Assembly (NCBI GenBank): GCA_032622095.1
Contig: CP136068.1
Location: forward strand, 3,823,314-3,887,313
Direction of reading: 5' to 3'
DNA: 64,000 bases
Source: Siphonodentalium dalli
Taxonomy: Eukaryota > Mollusca > Scaphopoda > Gadilida > Siphonodentaliidae
This document shows, in pieces, positions 1 through 11,006 of the stretch. Under the pieces are notes generated by a model. It ran no database searches. It was not told the origin of the DNA and saw only the letters and a list, made by a program, of their open reading frames with translations. Position numbers and translations under genes: made by a program. How positions within the stretch are numbered: position 1 is the stretch's first letter; each line of letters opens with the position of its first letter.

Positions 1-194
1 ATTTTGAGCGTTTTTGGACTCAAAATATGTCAATTTTAAGCCGCATCTTGATAAAACTGCAGATTACGGCCGATTGACAAGACAGACAGCCGACATTGAT
101 TTGAGTGATTACCCATTAGCCAATATAACAAGTAACGCAGTGCGCCGAACAGGAATGGATGTTGAAATATATCATCAGTGGTCATTGGTGTAAT
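1..194. other. Left flank of satellite array, no gene recognised
   Basis: This stretch does not match the tandem unit that follows. A minus-strand open frame runs through it, but it continues into the satellite, so I do not call it a gene. The boundary with the array is near 195, where TTGTCAAAATTTTCTGG-type unit sequence begins in the middle of a unit. Confidence 0.4.
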
Positions 195-3100
195 TTTGTC
201 AAAATTTTCTGGTTTGGTCTTCTGTCTATGTTTAAGACGCTCACATAGACCAAATCCAGCTGTTGCGCTTCGTCTAGGAGAAGATCTGGGCACAAGCACT
301 TTCTACACATGGACTTTATTAGTACATTTTTCGATGTGTTATAACTTGGCCATTTCTCAACCGATTTACAAAATTCTTTCACGAGTAGCATCAGTACGTC
401 GTATAGATACACGAAAGTAAAAATGGTTGGAATCGGTGACAAAAAAAAATTTGACAAATTTTGCACCCCTCCCCAGGTCGACAAATTGTATTCGGACCTT
501 GGTGAAAATTTTCTCGATTCGTGCCCTTTCGTTAGTTAACACGGTCACGTAACCCGAATTCAGCTGCTTGGCTTCTTATAGGAGAAGATCTGGGCACAAA
601 CATTTTCCAAAAATTTTGATTAAGGGCCATAACTCTGGAAAGAAAGTTAGGACATAAAACTAAATGTTTCATTCAGTTGTAACTTGGCAAGGTGCATATA
701 CCTACCAAATTTCAATGATTTATCTTTTTAACTTTCTGAGATATAAGGGTTACAAAATATATTAAGAAGAAGAAGAAGAAGTAGCATAAATAATGAAAAA
801 TAAAAATAAAAAATTGAATAACAATATACATCCATATTAAAATATGGAAGTATAATAAAAAATTGAATAACAATATACTTCCATATTAAAATATGGAAGT
901 ATAATAAGGGAATCGCGCGGAATTGATTGGAATGTCGATAGTATGGTTTATTGACATTTCTGTGTTCAGTTGGAACGTTCTGTTGTGACCCCCACCCATG
1001 CCTCGAAATTTGACGACGCGGGTAGAAAATTCGCCATATATCGTCCAATTTTCGAGATATCGAGCTAATTTTTGCGTCATTGTGTTCGTATTTGATGCCC
1101 CTTTAATATTTAGCAGGGTTCTGGTGAGGTATTGTGGCGATATTTTACTATGTAGGCCAATATGTATGTTGTTCAGTACATACTTTTCGAATATCTCTGG
1201 CCTCCATCAACATGTTACGGCAAGTGGGTAATCGTTTAGAAGTACTAAAATTTCCCCACTGAATGACACCAAATACGTGACGATTGGTTGAAGGAATTTA
1301 AATTCATAGTGCATTTTCTGTAAACTTGAAGAAAAGGTAGGGGCCACAATTTCTACATTTGTCAACCGATTCATAAAATTCACTCATAATGCCACTCAGT
1401 ACATCTTATATATACCTCACAACCATTTTGGTTCAAATCGGCGACAAAAAAAAATTGACAAATTTTGCCCCTCCCCTAGCCCGGAAAAATTTGAGCGGAC
1501 CTTTGTCAAAATTTCGTGGTTTGGTCTTCTGTCTATGTTTAAGGCGCTCACATAGACCAAATCCAGCTGTTGCGCTTCGTCTAGGAGAAGATCTGGGCAC
1601 AAGCACTTTCTACACATGGACTTTATTAGTACATTTTTTTATGTTTTATAACTTGGCCATTTCTCAACCGATTTACAAAATTCTTTCACGATTAGCATCA
1701 GAACGTCGTATAGATACACGACAGTAAAAATGGTTGGAATCGGTGACAAGAAAAAATTTGACAAATTTTGCACCCCTCCCCAGGTCAAAAATTGTTTTCG
1801 GACCTTGGTGAAAATTTCCCCGATTTGTACCCTTTCGTTAGTTAACACGATTACGAGAACCGAATTCAGCTGCTTTGCTTTTTATAGGAGAAGATCTGGC
1901 CACAAACATTTTCCAAAAAAAATTTGTAAGGGGCATAACTCTGGAAAGCAAGTTGGGACATAAACCTAAATGCTTCGATTCCATGTAGCTTGGCAAGGTA
2001 CGTAAACCTAACAAATTTCAATGTTCCACCTTTTAAACTTTCTGAGATATAAGAGTTACAAAATATATTAAGAAGCATAATAATAATAGGAAAAATAAAA
2101 AATTGAATAACAATATACTTCCATATTAAAATATGGAAGTATAATAAGGGAATCGCGCGGAATTGATTGGAATGTCGATAGTATGGTTTATTGACATTTC
2201 TGTGTTCAGTTGGAACGTTCTGTTGTGACCCCCACCCATGCCTCGAAATTTGACGACGCGGGTAGAAAATTCGCCATATATCGTCCAATTTTCGAGATAT
2301 CGAGCTAATTTTTGCGTCATTGTGTTCGTATTTGATGCCCCTTTAATATTTAGCAGGGTTCTGGTGAGGTATTGTGGCGATATTTTACTATGTAGGCCAA
2401 TATGTATGTTGTTCAGTACATACTTTTCGAATATCTCTGGCCTCCATCAACATGTTACGGCAAGTGGGTAATCGTTTAGAAGTACTAAAATTTCCCCACT
2501 GAATGACACCAAATACGTGACGATTGGTTGAAGGAATTTAAATTCATAGTGCATTTTTTGTAAACTTGAAGAAAAGGAAGGGGCCACAATTTCTACATTT
2601 GTCAACCGATTCATAAAATTCACTCATAATGACACTCAGTACATCTTATATATACCTCACAACCATTTTGGTTCAAATCGGCGACAAAAAAAAATTGACA
2701 AATTTTGCCCCTCCCCTAGCCCGGAAAAATTTGAGCGGACCTTTGTCAAAATTTCGTGGTTTGGTCTTCTGTCTATGTTTAAGGCGCTCACATAGACCAA
2801 ATCCAGCTGTTGCGCTTCGTCTAGGAGAAGATCTGGGCACAAGCACTTTCTACACATGGACTTTATTAGTACATTTTTTGATGTTTTATAACTTGGCCAT
2901 TTCTCAACCGATTTACAAAATTCTTTCACGATTAGCATCAGAACGTCGTATAGATACACGACAGTAAAAATGGTTGGAATCGGTGACAAGAAAAAATTTG
3001 ACAAATTTTGCACCCCTCCCCAGGTCAAAAATTGTTTTCGGACCTTGGTGAAAATTTCCCCGATTTGTACCCTTTCGTTAGTTAACACGATTACGAGAAC

Positions 3101-6100
3101 CGAATTCAGCTGCTTTGCTTTTTATAGGAGAAGATCTGGCCACAAACATTTTCCAAAAAAAATTTGTAAGGGGCATAACTCTGGAAAGCAAGTTGGGACA
3201 TAAACCTAAATGCTTCGATTCCATGTAGCTTGGCAAGGTACGTAAACCTACCAAATTTCAATGTTCCACCTTTTAAACTTTCTGAGATATAAGAGTTACA
3301 AAATATATTAAGAAGCATAATAATAATAGGAAAAATAAAAAATTGAATAACAATATACTTCCATATTAAAATATGGAAGTATAATAATAATAATAGAGAA
3401 AAATAAAAATTTGAATAACAATATACTTCCATATTAAAATATGTAAGTATAATAAGGGAATCGCGCGGAATTGATTGGAATGTCGATAGTATGGTTTATT
3501 GACATTTCTGTGTTCAGTTGGAACGTTCTGGTGTGACCCCCACCCATGCCTCGAAATTTGATGACGCGTGTAGAAAAGTCGCCATATATCGGCCAATTTG
3601 CGAGATATCGAGCTAATTTTTGCGGCATTGTGTTCGTATTTGATGCCCCTTTAATAGTTACCAGGGTTTTGGTAAGGTTTTGTGGCGATATTTTACTATG
3701 TAGGCCAATATGTATGTTTCTGGTTCATACTTTTTTGAATATCTCCGGACTCATTCGACATAATGCAGCAAATGAATAATCGTTTAAAAGAACTAAAAAT
3801 TCCCCATCGAATGATACCAAACACGTCACGATTGGTTGAAGAAATATAAATTCATAGTGCTTTCCCTGTAAACTTGAAAAAAGGAAAGAGCCACAATTTC
3901 TACATTTGTCAACCGATTCACAAAATTCACGCACGATAATACTTAGTACATCCTACAGATACTTCACAACCATTCTGGTTCAAATCGGCGACAAAAAAAA
4001 ATTGACAAATTTTGCCCCTCCCCTAGCCCAGAAAAAAATTGAGCGGACCTTTGTCAAAATTTCCTGGTTTGGTCTTCTGTCTATGTTTAAGACGCTCACA
4101 TAGAGCAAATCCAGCTGTTGCGCTTCGTCTAGGAGAAGATCTGCGCACAAGCACTTTCTACACATGGACTTTATTAGTACATTTTTCGATGCGTAATAAC
4201 TTGGCCATTTCTCAACCGATTTACAAAATTCTTTCACGAGTAGCATCAGTAGGTCGTAAAGATACACGACAGTAAAAATGGTTGGAATCGGTGACAAGAA
4301 AAAAATTGACAAATTTTGCACCCCTCCCCAGGTCGACAAATTGTTTTCGGACCTTGATGAAAATTTTCCTGATTCGTGCCCTTTCGTTAGTTAAACACGA
4401 TCACGAGAACCGAATTCAGCTGCTTGACTTCTTATAGGAGAAGATCTGCGTACAAACTTTTTTCAAATTTTTTGTTTAAGGGCCATAACTCTGGTAAGCA
4501 AGTTAGGATACAAACCTAAATGTTTCATTACCACGCATCTTGGCATGGTGCATATACCTACCAAATTTCAATGCTTTATCTTTTAAACTTTCTGAGATAT
4601 AAGGGTTTTAAAATATATTAAGAATAATAAATAATAATAATAATAATAGAGAAAAATAAAAATTTGAATAACAATATACTTCCATATTAAAATATGTAAG
4701 TATAATAAGGGAATCGCGCGGAATTGATTGGAATGTCGATAGTATGGTTTATTGACATTTCTGTGTTCAGTTGGAACGTTCTGGTGTGACCCCCACCCAT
4801 GCCTCGAAATTTGATGACGCGTGTAGAAAAGTCGCCATATATCGGCCAATTTGCGAGATATCGAGCTAATTTTTGCGGCATTGTGTTCGTATTTGATGCC
4901 CCTTTAATAGTTACCAGGGTTTTGGTAAGGTTTTGTGGCGATATTTTACTATGTAGGCCAATATGTATGTTTCTGGTTCATACTTTTTTGAATATCTCCG
5001 GACTCATTCGACATAATGCAGCAAATGAATAATCGTTTAAAAGAACTAAAAATTCCCCATCGAATGATACCAAACACGTCACGATTGGTTGAAGAAATAT
5101 AAATTCATAGTGCTTTCCCTGTAAACTTGAAAAAAGGAAAGAGCCACAATTTCTACATTTGTCAACCGATTCACAAAATTCACGCACGATAATACTTAGT
5201 ACATCCTACAGATACTTCACAACCATTCTGGTTCAAATCGGCGACAAAAAAAAATTAACAAATTTTGCCCCTCCCCTAGCCCAGAAAAAAATTGAGCGGA
5301 CCTTTGTCAAAATTTCCTGGTTTGGTCTTCTGTCTATGTTTAAGACGCTCACATAGAGCAAATCCAGCTGTTGCGCTTCGTCTAGGAGAAGATCTGCGCA
5401 CAAGCACTTTCTACACATGGACTTTATTAGTACATTTTTCGATGCGTAATAACTTGGCCATTTCTCAACCGATTTACAAAATTCTTTCACGAGTAGCATC
5501 AGTAGGTCGTAAAGATACACGACAGTAAAAATGGTTGGAATCGGTGACAAGAAAAAAATTGACAAATTTTGCACCCCTCCCCAGGTCGACAAATTGTTTT
5601 CGGACCTTGATGAAAATTTTCCTGATTCGTGCCCTTTCGTTAGTTAACACGATCACGAGAACCGAATTCAGCTGCTTGACTTCTTATAGGAGAAGATCTG
5701 CGTACAAACTTTTTTCAAATTTTTTGTTTAAGGGCCATAACTCTGGTAAGCAAGTTAGGATACAAACCTAAATGTTTCATTACCACGCATCTTGGCATGG
5801 TGCATATACCTACCAAATTTCAATGCTTTATCTTTTAAACTTTCTGAGATATAAGGGTTTTAAAATATATTAAGAATAATAAATAATAATAATAATAATA
5901 GAGAAAAATAAAAATTTGAATAACAATATACTTCCATATTAAAATATGTAAGTATAATAAGGGAATCGCGCGGAATTGATTGGAATGTCGATAGTATGGT
6001 TTATTGACATTTCTGTGTTCAGTTGGAACGTTCTGGTGTGACCCCCACCCATGCCTCGAAATTTGATGACGCGTGTAGAAAAGTCGCCATATATCGGCCA

Positions 6101-7212
6101 ATTTGCGAGATATCGAGCTAATTTTTGCGGCATTGTGTTCGTATTTGATGCCCCTTTAATAGTTACCAGGGTTTTGGTAAGGTTTTGTGGCGATATTTTA
6201 CTATGTAGGCCAATATGTATGTTTCTGGTTCATACTTTTTTGAATATCTCCGGACTCATTCGACATAATGCAGCAAATGAATAATCGTTTAAAAGAACTA
6301 AAAATTCCCCATCGAATGATACCAAACACGTCACGATTGGTTGAAGAAATATAAATTCATAGTGCTTTCCCTGTAAACTTGAAAAAAGGAAAGAGCCACA
6401 ATTTCTACATTTGTCAACCGATTCACAAAATTCACGCACGATAATACTTAGTACATCCTACAGATACTTCACAACCATTCTGGTTCAAATCGGCGACAAA
6501 AAAAAATTGACAAATTTTGCCCCTCCCCTAGCCCAGAAAAAAATTGAGCGGACCTTTGTCAAAATTTCCTGGTTTGGTCTTCTGTCTATGTTTAAGACGC
6601 TCACATAGAGCAAATCCAGCTGTTGCGCTTCGTCTAGGAGAAGATCTGCGCACAAGCACTTTCTACACATGGACTTTATTAGTACATTTTTCGATGCGTA
6701 ATAACTTGGCCATTTCTCAACCGATTTACAAAATTCTTTCACGAGTAGCATCAGTAGGTCGTAAAGATACACGACAGTAAAAATGGTTGGAATCGGTGAC
6801 AAGAAAAAAATTGACAAATTTTGCACCCCTCCCCAGGTCGACAAATTGTTTTCGGACCTTGATGAAAATTTTCCTGATTCGTGCCCTTTCGTTAGTTAAC
6901 ACGATCACGAGAACCGAATTCAGCTGCTTGACTTCTTATAGGAGAAGATCTGCGTACAAACTTTTTTCAAATTTTTTGTTTAAGGGCCATAACTCTGGTA
7001 AGCAAGTTAGGATACAAACCTAAATGTTTCATTACCACGCATCTTGGCATGGTGCATATACCTACCAAATTTCAATGCTTTATCTTTTAAACTTTCTGAG
7101 ATATAAGGGTTTTAAAATATATTAAGAATAATAAATAATAATAATAATAATAGAGAAAAATAAAAATTTGAATAACAATATACTTCCATATTAAAATATG
7201 TAAGTATAATAA
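195..7212. repeat. Tandem array of ~1.25 kb satellite-like unit, about 5.6 copies
   Basis: The same ~1,240-1,308 bp sequence recurs head to tail. Using the GGGAATCGCGCGG landmark, units start at 908, 2148, 3456, 4709 and 5961, with a left-truncated copy at 195-907. Units from 908 and 2148 form one subfamily and units from 3456, 4709 and 5961 a second. The last three are almost identical: by eye I saw one 1-bp indel near 4390 and one substitution near 5256. Each unit carries GGGCCATAACTCTGG-like sequence, a TAA-rich microsatellite and a terminal palindrome. The many short open frames inside it recur only because the unit recurs, and none looks like a known protein. It could be a satellite derived from a non-autonomous transposon; the sequence alone does not settle this. 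Confidence 0.95.
875..902. repeat. 28-bp palindrome closing a satellite unit (equivalents near 2115, 3355, 3422, 4676, 5929, 7181)
   Basis: ATACTTCCATATT at 875-887 is followed, after AA, by its exact reverse complement at 890-902. The same palindrome closes every unit. In the first subfamily the arms match perfectly; in the second the right arm reads AATATGTAAGTAT, one mismatch. A second diverged copy sits just upstream at about 827-855. A terminal hairpin of this kind could be a transposon end or a recombination-prone cruciform. Confidence 0.85.
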
Positions 7213-7440
7213 TGAAAAATAATCGAAAAAGGGCCATAACTCTGTCAAAATATATTGGACCAACATCCGGATAGCATTATTTTTAGTAGACCTTAGATGC
7301 CTACATTCGCTAGAGATTTCGCGGTCCTCCTCCCATTAGTTTCTGAGTATTTCCAATTAAACAGAAAACGGCCGCAGTAGAAAAACAATATACTTCCTTG
7401 GTTACACCATGGAAGTATAATAATATATTATTATACATCA
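7213..7440. repeat. Short non-satellite segment ending in a related hairpin
   Basis: The sequence right of the last unit is not unit sequence. It contains GGGCCATAACTCTG at about 7230 and ends in a hairpin with arms TATACTTCC (7389-7397) and GGAAGTATA (7411-7419) around 13 bases. The flanks (AACAATATACTTCC and GGAAGTATAATAA) are those of the satellite hairpin, so two otherwise different sequences share one terminal motif. Confidence 0.6.
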
Positions 7441-7508
7441 ATAATATTAACAAAGAACAATAATTTATGTACAAAACAAGGTCTCAGATTTGAAGAAACT
7501 TAATTGAA

Positions 7509-7548
7509 CATCCTACAACATCCTACAACATCCTACAACATCCTACGC
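7509..7548. repeat. 10-bp tandem repeat, 4 copies
   Basis: CATCCTACAA is repeated three times followed by a fourth partial copy (CATCCTACGC). It lies about 110 bases beyond the 3' end of the minus-strand protease gene. Confidence 0.9.
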
Positions 7549-7660
7549 TGAATCAATAACAAAAGAGTCTATTTTGTGGAGTTGTTGATACATTCGTTGT
7601 TATCTGGTCGTCGTCTTCTTTGCGTTGTATGTATATCAGCCGTCGATGTGCTGGTGAAGA

Positions 7661-8134
7661 TTAATTCAACAGCAAATTTGCTTTTCTGTATAATCGACCA
7701 TAGTGTTTTCCAAACCATCGAACTATTGTTCTGTCATTCTTGAAGAAATCCCGAGAATTGAATAATCTTTTCATCCTCTTTCCTTTCATCATGTGGTGGA
7801 GTGCGAATATACAATATAATCCACACACATTTGTCGCACGATGTTGATATCGTGTTGTATTCATAGTCCATGCTGATGAGTTCCTTTTTATGAATGGTAA
7901 CATATATCGTCTCGGTGGTGGTAGTCCAAATGAGTCGAAGTATACAGCTGATCTTCCCTTGAATAACATCAAGGTCCAGTGTTCTCCTGGCTGATCCGAT
8001 GAGTGCGTGTTCACAATATATGCTTGAATATGTTGTGGTTTCTTCTCTGGTAACAGATCTCTAGCACAAACATATGTGTTAAGTTTACACAACCAGGAAT
8101 TGTCCAGAATATATTGAAGTTCAGCTGTCTGCAT
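7661..8134 (-). CDS. Adenain-like cysteine protease, Polinton/Maverick type
   Basis: An intact 157-residue protein. In the adenain/ULP1 fold (peptidase families C5 and C48) the catalytic order is His, Asp/Glu, Gln, Cys. Here His52 lies in GEHW, Asp67 in YFDSFGLPP, Gln97 in RYQH and Cys104 in CGLYC. All four are present in the right order, the length is near that of adenovirus-type proteases, and YFDSFGLPP resembles Polinton proteases. In relatives the enzyme cleaves capsid and other virion precursors. The ATG overlaps the end of the upstream gene by 14 bases in a different frame, as in compact viral genomes. No polymerase, integrase, packaging ATPase or capsid gene is nearby, so this is either a remnant of such an element or a small separate module. 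A ULP1-like host protease is the alternative, but the short single-exon form argues against it. Confidence 0.72.
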   Translation of the reverse strand: MQTAELQYILDNSWLCKLNTYVCARDLLPEKKPQHIQAYIVNTHSSDQPGEHWTLMLFKGRSAVYFDSFGLPPPRRYMLPFIKRNSSAWTMNTTRYQHRATNVCGLYCIFALHHMMKGKRMKRLFNSRDFFKNDRTIVRWFGKHYGRLYRKANLLLN

Positions 8135-8564
8135 CGTTGTAATTCTCTTTGACTCGCTGTGACCACATCAGAGTCCACTCTGCGTCGAATTTTTTGCGGT
8201 TGAGCTTCAAACTGTTTCTCAGATGATCCCACATAACGTATGCTTCGAACTTCTCCTTGCAGTGTGGGTTTAACTCCATCAGCTTCGGGAACCACCTTTC
8301 CATAACATTGTATATGTCAAGTTTAATCAGTGCTAAGTCGATAAACTGGTTTGTCCAATCATCAGTTGTAGAGAACAAACACAGAACATGTTCACGTTGA
8401 CTAGGATGTTCTATTTTACATCCTTCACAGTTTGCTGACACTTCCTTGCGAATAAGTTCTTGTAGTTCTTCAATCATAGCGTTGTTGAGTGTGTCCAAGA
8501 TCAGGTTTAATCTCGGAGCAACGTGTTGTGAATATGCAATTATTTGGGTCCTACCGCTTGTCAT
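8121..8564 (-). CDS. Small Cys/His (putative zinc-binding) HPSQ-motif protein preceding the protease
   Basis: An intact 147-residue ORF directly upstream of the protease. An in-frame TGA two codons before the ATG (TGA GGG ATG) supports the start. Residues 19-42 could form an amphipathic helix. A compact ligand cluster follows: Cys46-x2-Cys49, His53 in the string HPSQ (53-56), His59 and Cys62, consistent with binding one zinc ion. The C-terminal half is rich in Trp and charged residues and has no membrane segment or signal peptide. Its last codons overlap the protease start by 14 bases. I recall similar Cys-x2-Cys/HPSQ proteins among uncharacterised invertebrate sequences, possibly beside virus-like elements, but I cannot name a family. 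Its preserved frame and tight coupling to the protease suggest they are expressed together. Function unknown. Confidence 0.6.
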   Translation of the reverse strand: MTSGRTQIIAYSQHVAPRLNLILDTLNNAMIEELQELIRKEVSANCEGCKIEHPSQREHVLCLFSTTDDWTNQFIDLALIKLDIYNVMERWFPKLMELNPHCKEKFEAYVMWDHLRNSLKLNRKKFDAEWTLMWSQRVKENYNDADS

Positions 8565-8639
8565 CCCTCAAAAATTCGATTTTGCAGAACGCGGTATAAA
8601 ATTTCTCAAAAAATCACAACTGGGATTCTAGTCATATTT

Positions 8640-9190
8640 CAACAAGAAATGAACAGAAGGTTGCAATTAAGTGAGGCATACCAGTATCTATGAATATTCC
8701 AACTCACTGGAACCAAAATTCTTACTTTGGCTCAAAATGGCTGCCAAATTGGCCGCCAAAATATGGAAAATGGTAAATTGTGGTTGTTGTATAAAATTGG
8801 CTATTATGCCTTCTATACATTAAATACTAACATGTCTGCTGCACCATTGTCAATTTTTACTATTGTCACCGCTGACATCATCAAACATATTGGACTTTTC
8901 TCTCAAAAGCTTGACATAAATATCGGCAAAAATTAACTTTTCAGGTTTGGACCATTTTTTCTAGTAAAATGTAACTATCTTTGGATTGAAAGGTGTTTAT
9001 TGTATTGGTCTATCTTAAATGTGTCACACTACGGTGTTTATAGACTAAATTGCTCAAGATGGCTTCCAAAATGGCAACCAAATTGGCAATAAGTTATCTT
9101 TTTACATATAGCATTATAACATTATATATATAACATTATTCTCTGCGTTATCCGAAAAGGTAGCAAATTGTGACTCATTTGGTTATTATA
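8640..9190. repeat. Two diverged copies of an ATGGC..CCAAATTGG-containing repeat
   Basis: CAAAATGGCTGCCAAATTGG near 8733 and AAATGGCAACCAAATTGG near 9068 are each followed by related text (GGTAAATTGTGG versus GGTAGCAAATTGTG, then TTGG(C/T)TATTAT). They look like two old copies of one interspersed element. I see no credible coding region here. Confidence 0.4.
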
Positions 9191-9194
9191 CGTG

Positions 9195-9765
9195 TTAGTT
9201 AATTAACTGACAACTAAATGGCTGTATGGTCATCCGTGGTCATGGGTCAGGTGTACAGTGGGTCACTATATTGTTATGTCTGTGGTGTTTCTGTATATAT
9301 GGAATGACTGTGATAACGGGTGGCTATCGTTTTCCACGTTTAACGTTTCCCCCATGTACATAAACACCACCAAGATGGAGAACTCTCTAACATGACCTCT
9401 CTATTGAAAACATATCCTTGAGTTATTGTGTGATAGCCACCCAAGGTACACATGTACAACCCACCCACTACCCCAGCCACTCCATATGTACATAAAAACC
9501 ACACAAATGACAATATAGTCACCCACTTTATACACGTACACCTGACCATACAGCCATACTTGGTTATAACCGTACATACCACAAATGGCGATACAGCCAC
9601 GAGTCACAATGCATGAACACCAGGTATACTCCTACACCTGACACATTACCATATAGTCACTGTATGTATACATATTCACCACATTCACGATCATACAGTA
9701 ACTCACTGTATACCTATTCACCTCATCGTGGACCATACAACCACTACATAAATGCAAGATGGCGG
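9195..9765. repeat. Degenerate minisatellite-like region
   Basis: Variants of CCATACAGCCAC, GTACATAAA(C/A)ACCAC and TACACCTGAC recur irregularly every ~50-70 bases on the plus strand, for example near 9350, 9485, 9545, 9630 and 9730. Both strands have short open frames, but these are Tyr- and Thr-rich products of the repeat. I treat it as a decayed tandem repeat. Confidence 0.45.
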
Positions 9766-9986
9766 ATAGAGGTTAGACGTAAATTTTTCGCTCGGAGTTT
9801 CTTCTAGCAAATGGGTAAATGTTAGTGATTTTGAGGACAAAGATTCGTCTAACAGATATGGCAAATGCAGTATAGATCACGACGTAAATAATCATACATT
9901 TAAATTCTGAACTTTCGGTGAAATTAGAAGCTTATCAAACCAACCCGAAATGATTTGTTATTTCTGGAATCGAGCCTACATTCAAA

Positions 9987-10420
9987 ATGGCGGACTCAGA
10001 TTCCACAACAGGTGAAAACGGTACCTCAACTGTTGTTGATATACAGAATGAATCTTCTTCACATTCAAAAACACAAGATGAACTTATATCTGCCAGTAAT
10101 ATCCCAGCTATAGGAGATGTACAACATAGTTTACTTTTTCCTGATGCATCTGACAAAGTTCATGCAACTGACTCAAACAAACCACAACTCCATCTAACAA
10201 TCGAGACACAATCATGGAAGTTATAGATTCTGTTGTATCTGATAGCCAAGATTATGAGCCAGTATTTACTCTGACTCCAAATCAAACACCATCAGCATCA
10301 CCTAATATATCTCCTATGAAGAGTAAATTAAATTTGCCAGCTCGAAGGACAGTGAATAAGAGAAAGCCTCGTTCAAAACTGCGGATGAAGACGGATACAT
10401 CTAAAACAAGTGGATACTAA
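9987..10420 (+). pseudogene. Possible gene fragment of unknown function, split over two frames
   Basis: An ATG in strong start context (TTCAAAATGGCGG) opens a 79-codon frame rich in Ser, Thr, Asp and Glu. It ends at a TAG just after 10214, where a second ATG in another frame continues for 68 codons with a Ser/Pro-rich middle and a Lys/Arg-rich tail (KRKPRSKLRMK). The second frame is already open before its ATG, so the two could be one protein interrupted by a frameshift, or pieces of spliced exons. The composition, an acidic N-terminus followed by a basic patch resembling a nuclear localisation signal, is that of a disordered nuclear protein, but I recognise no family. The 3' end runs into a MITE fragment at about 10410. 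Confidence 0.3.
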
Positions 10421-10580
10421 AGTGATAATACGGCCATATTTAGTTGAACAAAATGTTGACAGTGGTTAGATAGATTATTTTGTTGCAATTAATCGATTCT
10501 GATAACTAAAGCGTATTTTGAAAAAATGTTGTTGTTGTATCTTGATGATATAGGGACCCTCTGATTGGATTGAGTACCTT
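10410..10580 (+). mobile_element. MITE family copy, right half only
   Basis: Matches the body and right end of the copy at 55231-55600 and the reverse complement of 62663-63096: CGATTCTGATAACTAAAGC, ATGTTGTATCTTGATGATAT-like text and the terminus TGATTGGATTGAGTACC. The left half is absent at this position. Confidence 0.6.
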
Positions 10581-10687
10581 TAAAGTAGTATAGTACCTTT
10601 ACTGACTAATGTTACATGCGCACATTATTTTGAGCATATATATAATGTACATGTATTGGAATCCAAAATGTCATTTAATAAATAATT

Positions 10688-11006
10688 AAGCTTAAGTGCA
10701 ATAAGGAATTAAACTTAACCACAATAAGGAATCACGAATTGCGCTTAAACGCAATAAGAATATTCGTTATTCCGCTTAAAAGCAATGATATATTCCTTGT
10801 TACGCTTAAGCGCAATGTGATCTTTTCTTATATTGTGCTTAAGCTCGATTAGATTTTCCCGTATTGCGCTTAAGCGCTATTAGAGATTACTTATTGTGAT
10901 TAAGCGAAATAAGACGTTCCTTATTGCACTTAAGCGCAATTAGATATTCCCTTTAAAGCTTATGTGCAATTAGAGGTTCCTTATTGCGCTTAAAGATAAA
11001 TATTCC
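10688..11006. repeat. Minisatellite of ~30-bp palindromic units, 11 copies
   Basis: Eleven degenerate copies start near 10688, 10711, 10735, 10768, 10798, 10829, 10861, 10891, 10921, 10951 and 10981. The consensus is roughly TTATTGCGCTTAAGCGCAAT followed by TAGATATTCC. The core TTGCGCTTAAGCGCAA is a perfect 16-bp palindrome, so each unit can form a small hairpin. The array lies between two half-copies of one MITE family. Confidence 0.9.

Noticed and set aside
998-7023. Recurring 60-140 codon open frames on both strands of the satellite
   Set aside because: They recur only because the unit recurs, overlap each other on opposite strands, and have no protein family resemblance.
195-7420. Firm Helitron assignment of the hairpin-ended satellite
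   Set aside because: A terminal hairpin is present but no 5' TC / 3' CTRR ends or Rep/helicase sequence were seen.
7661-8564. Complete Polinton/Maverick element
   Set aside because: No polymerase B, integrase, packaging ATPase, capsid gene or long terminal inverted repeats were found around the protease.
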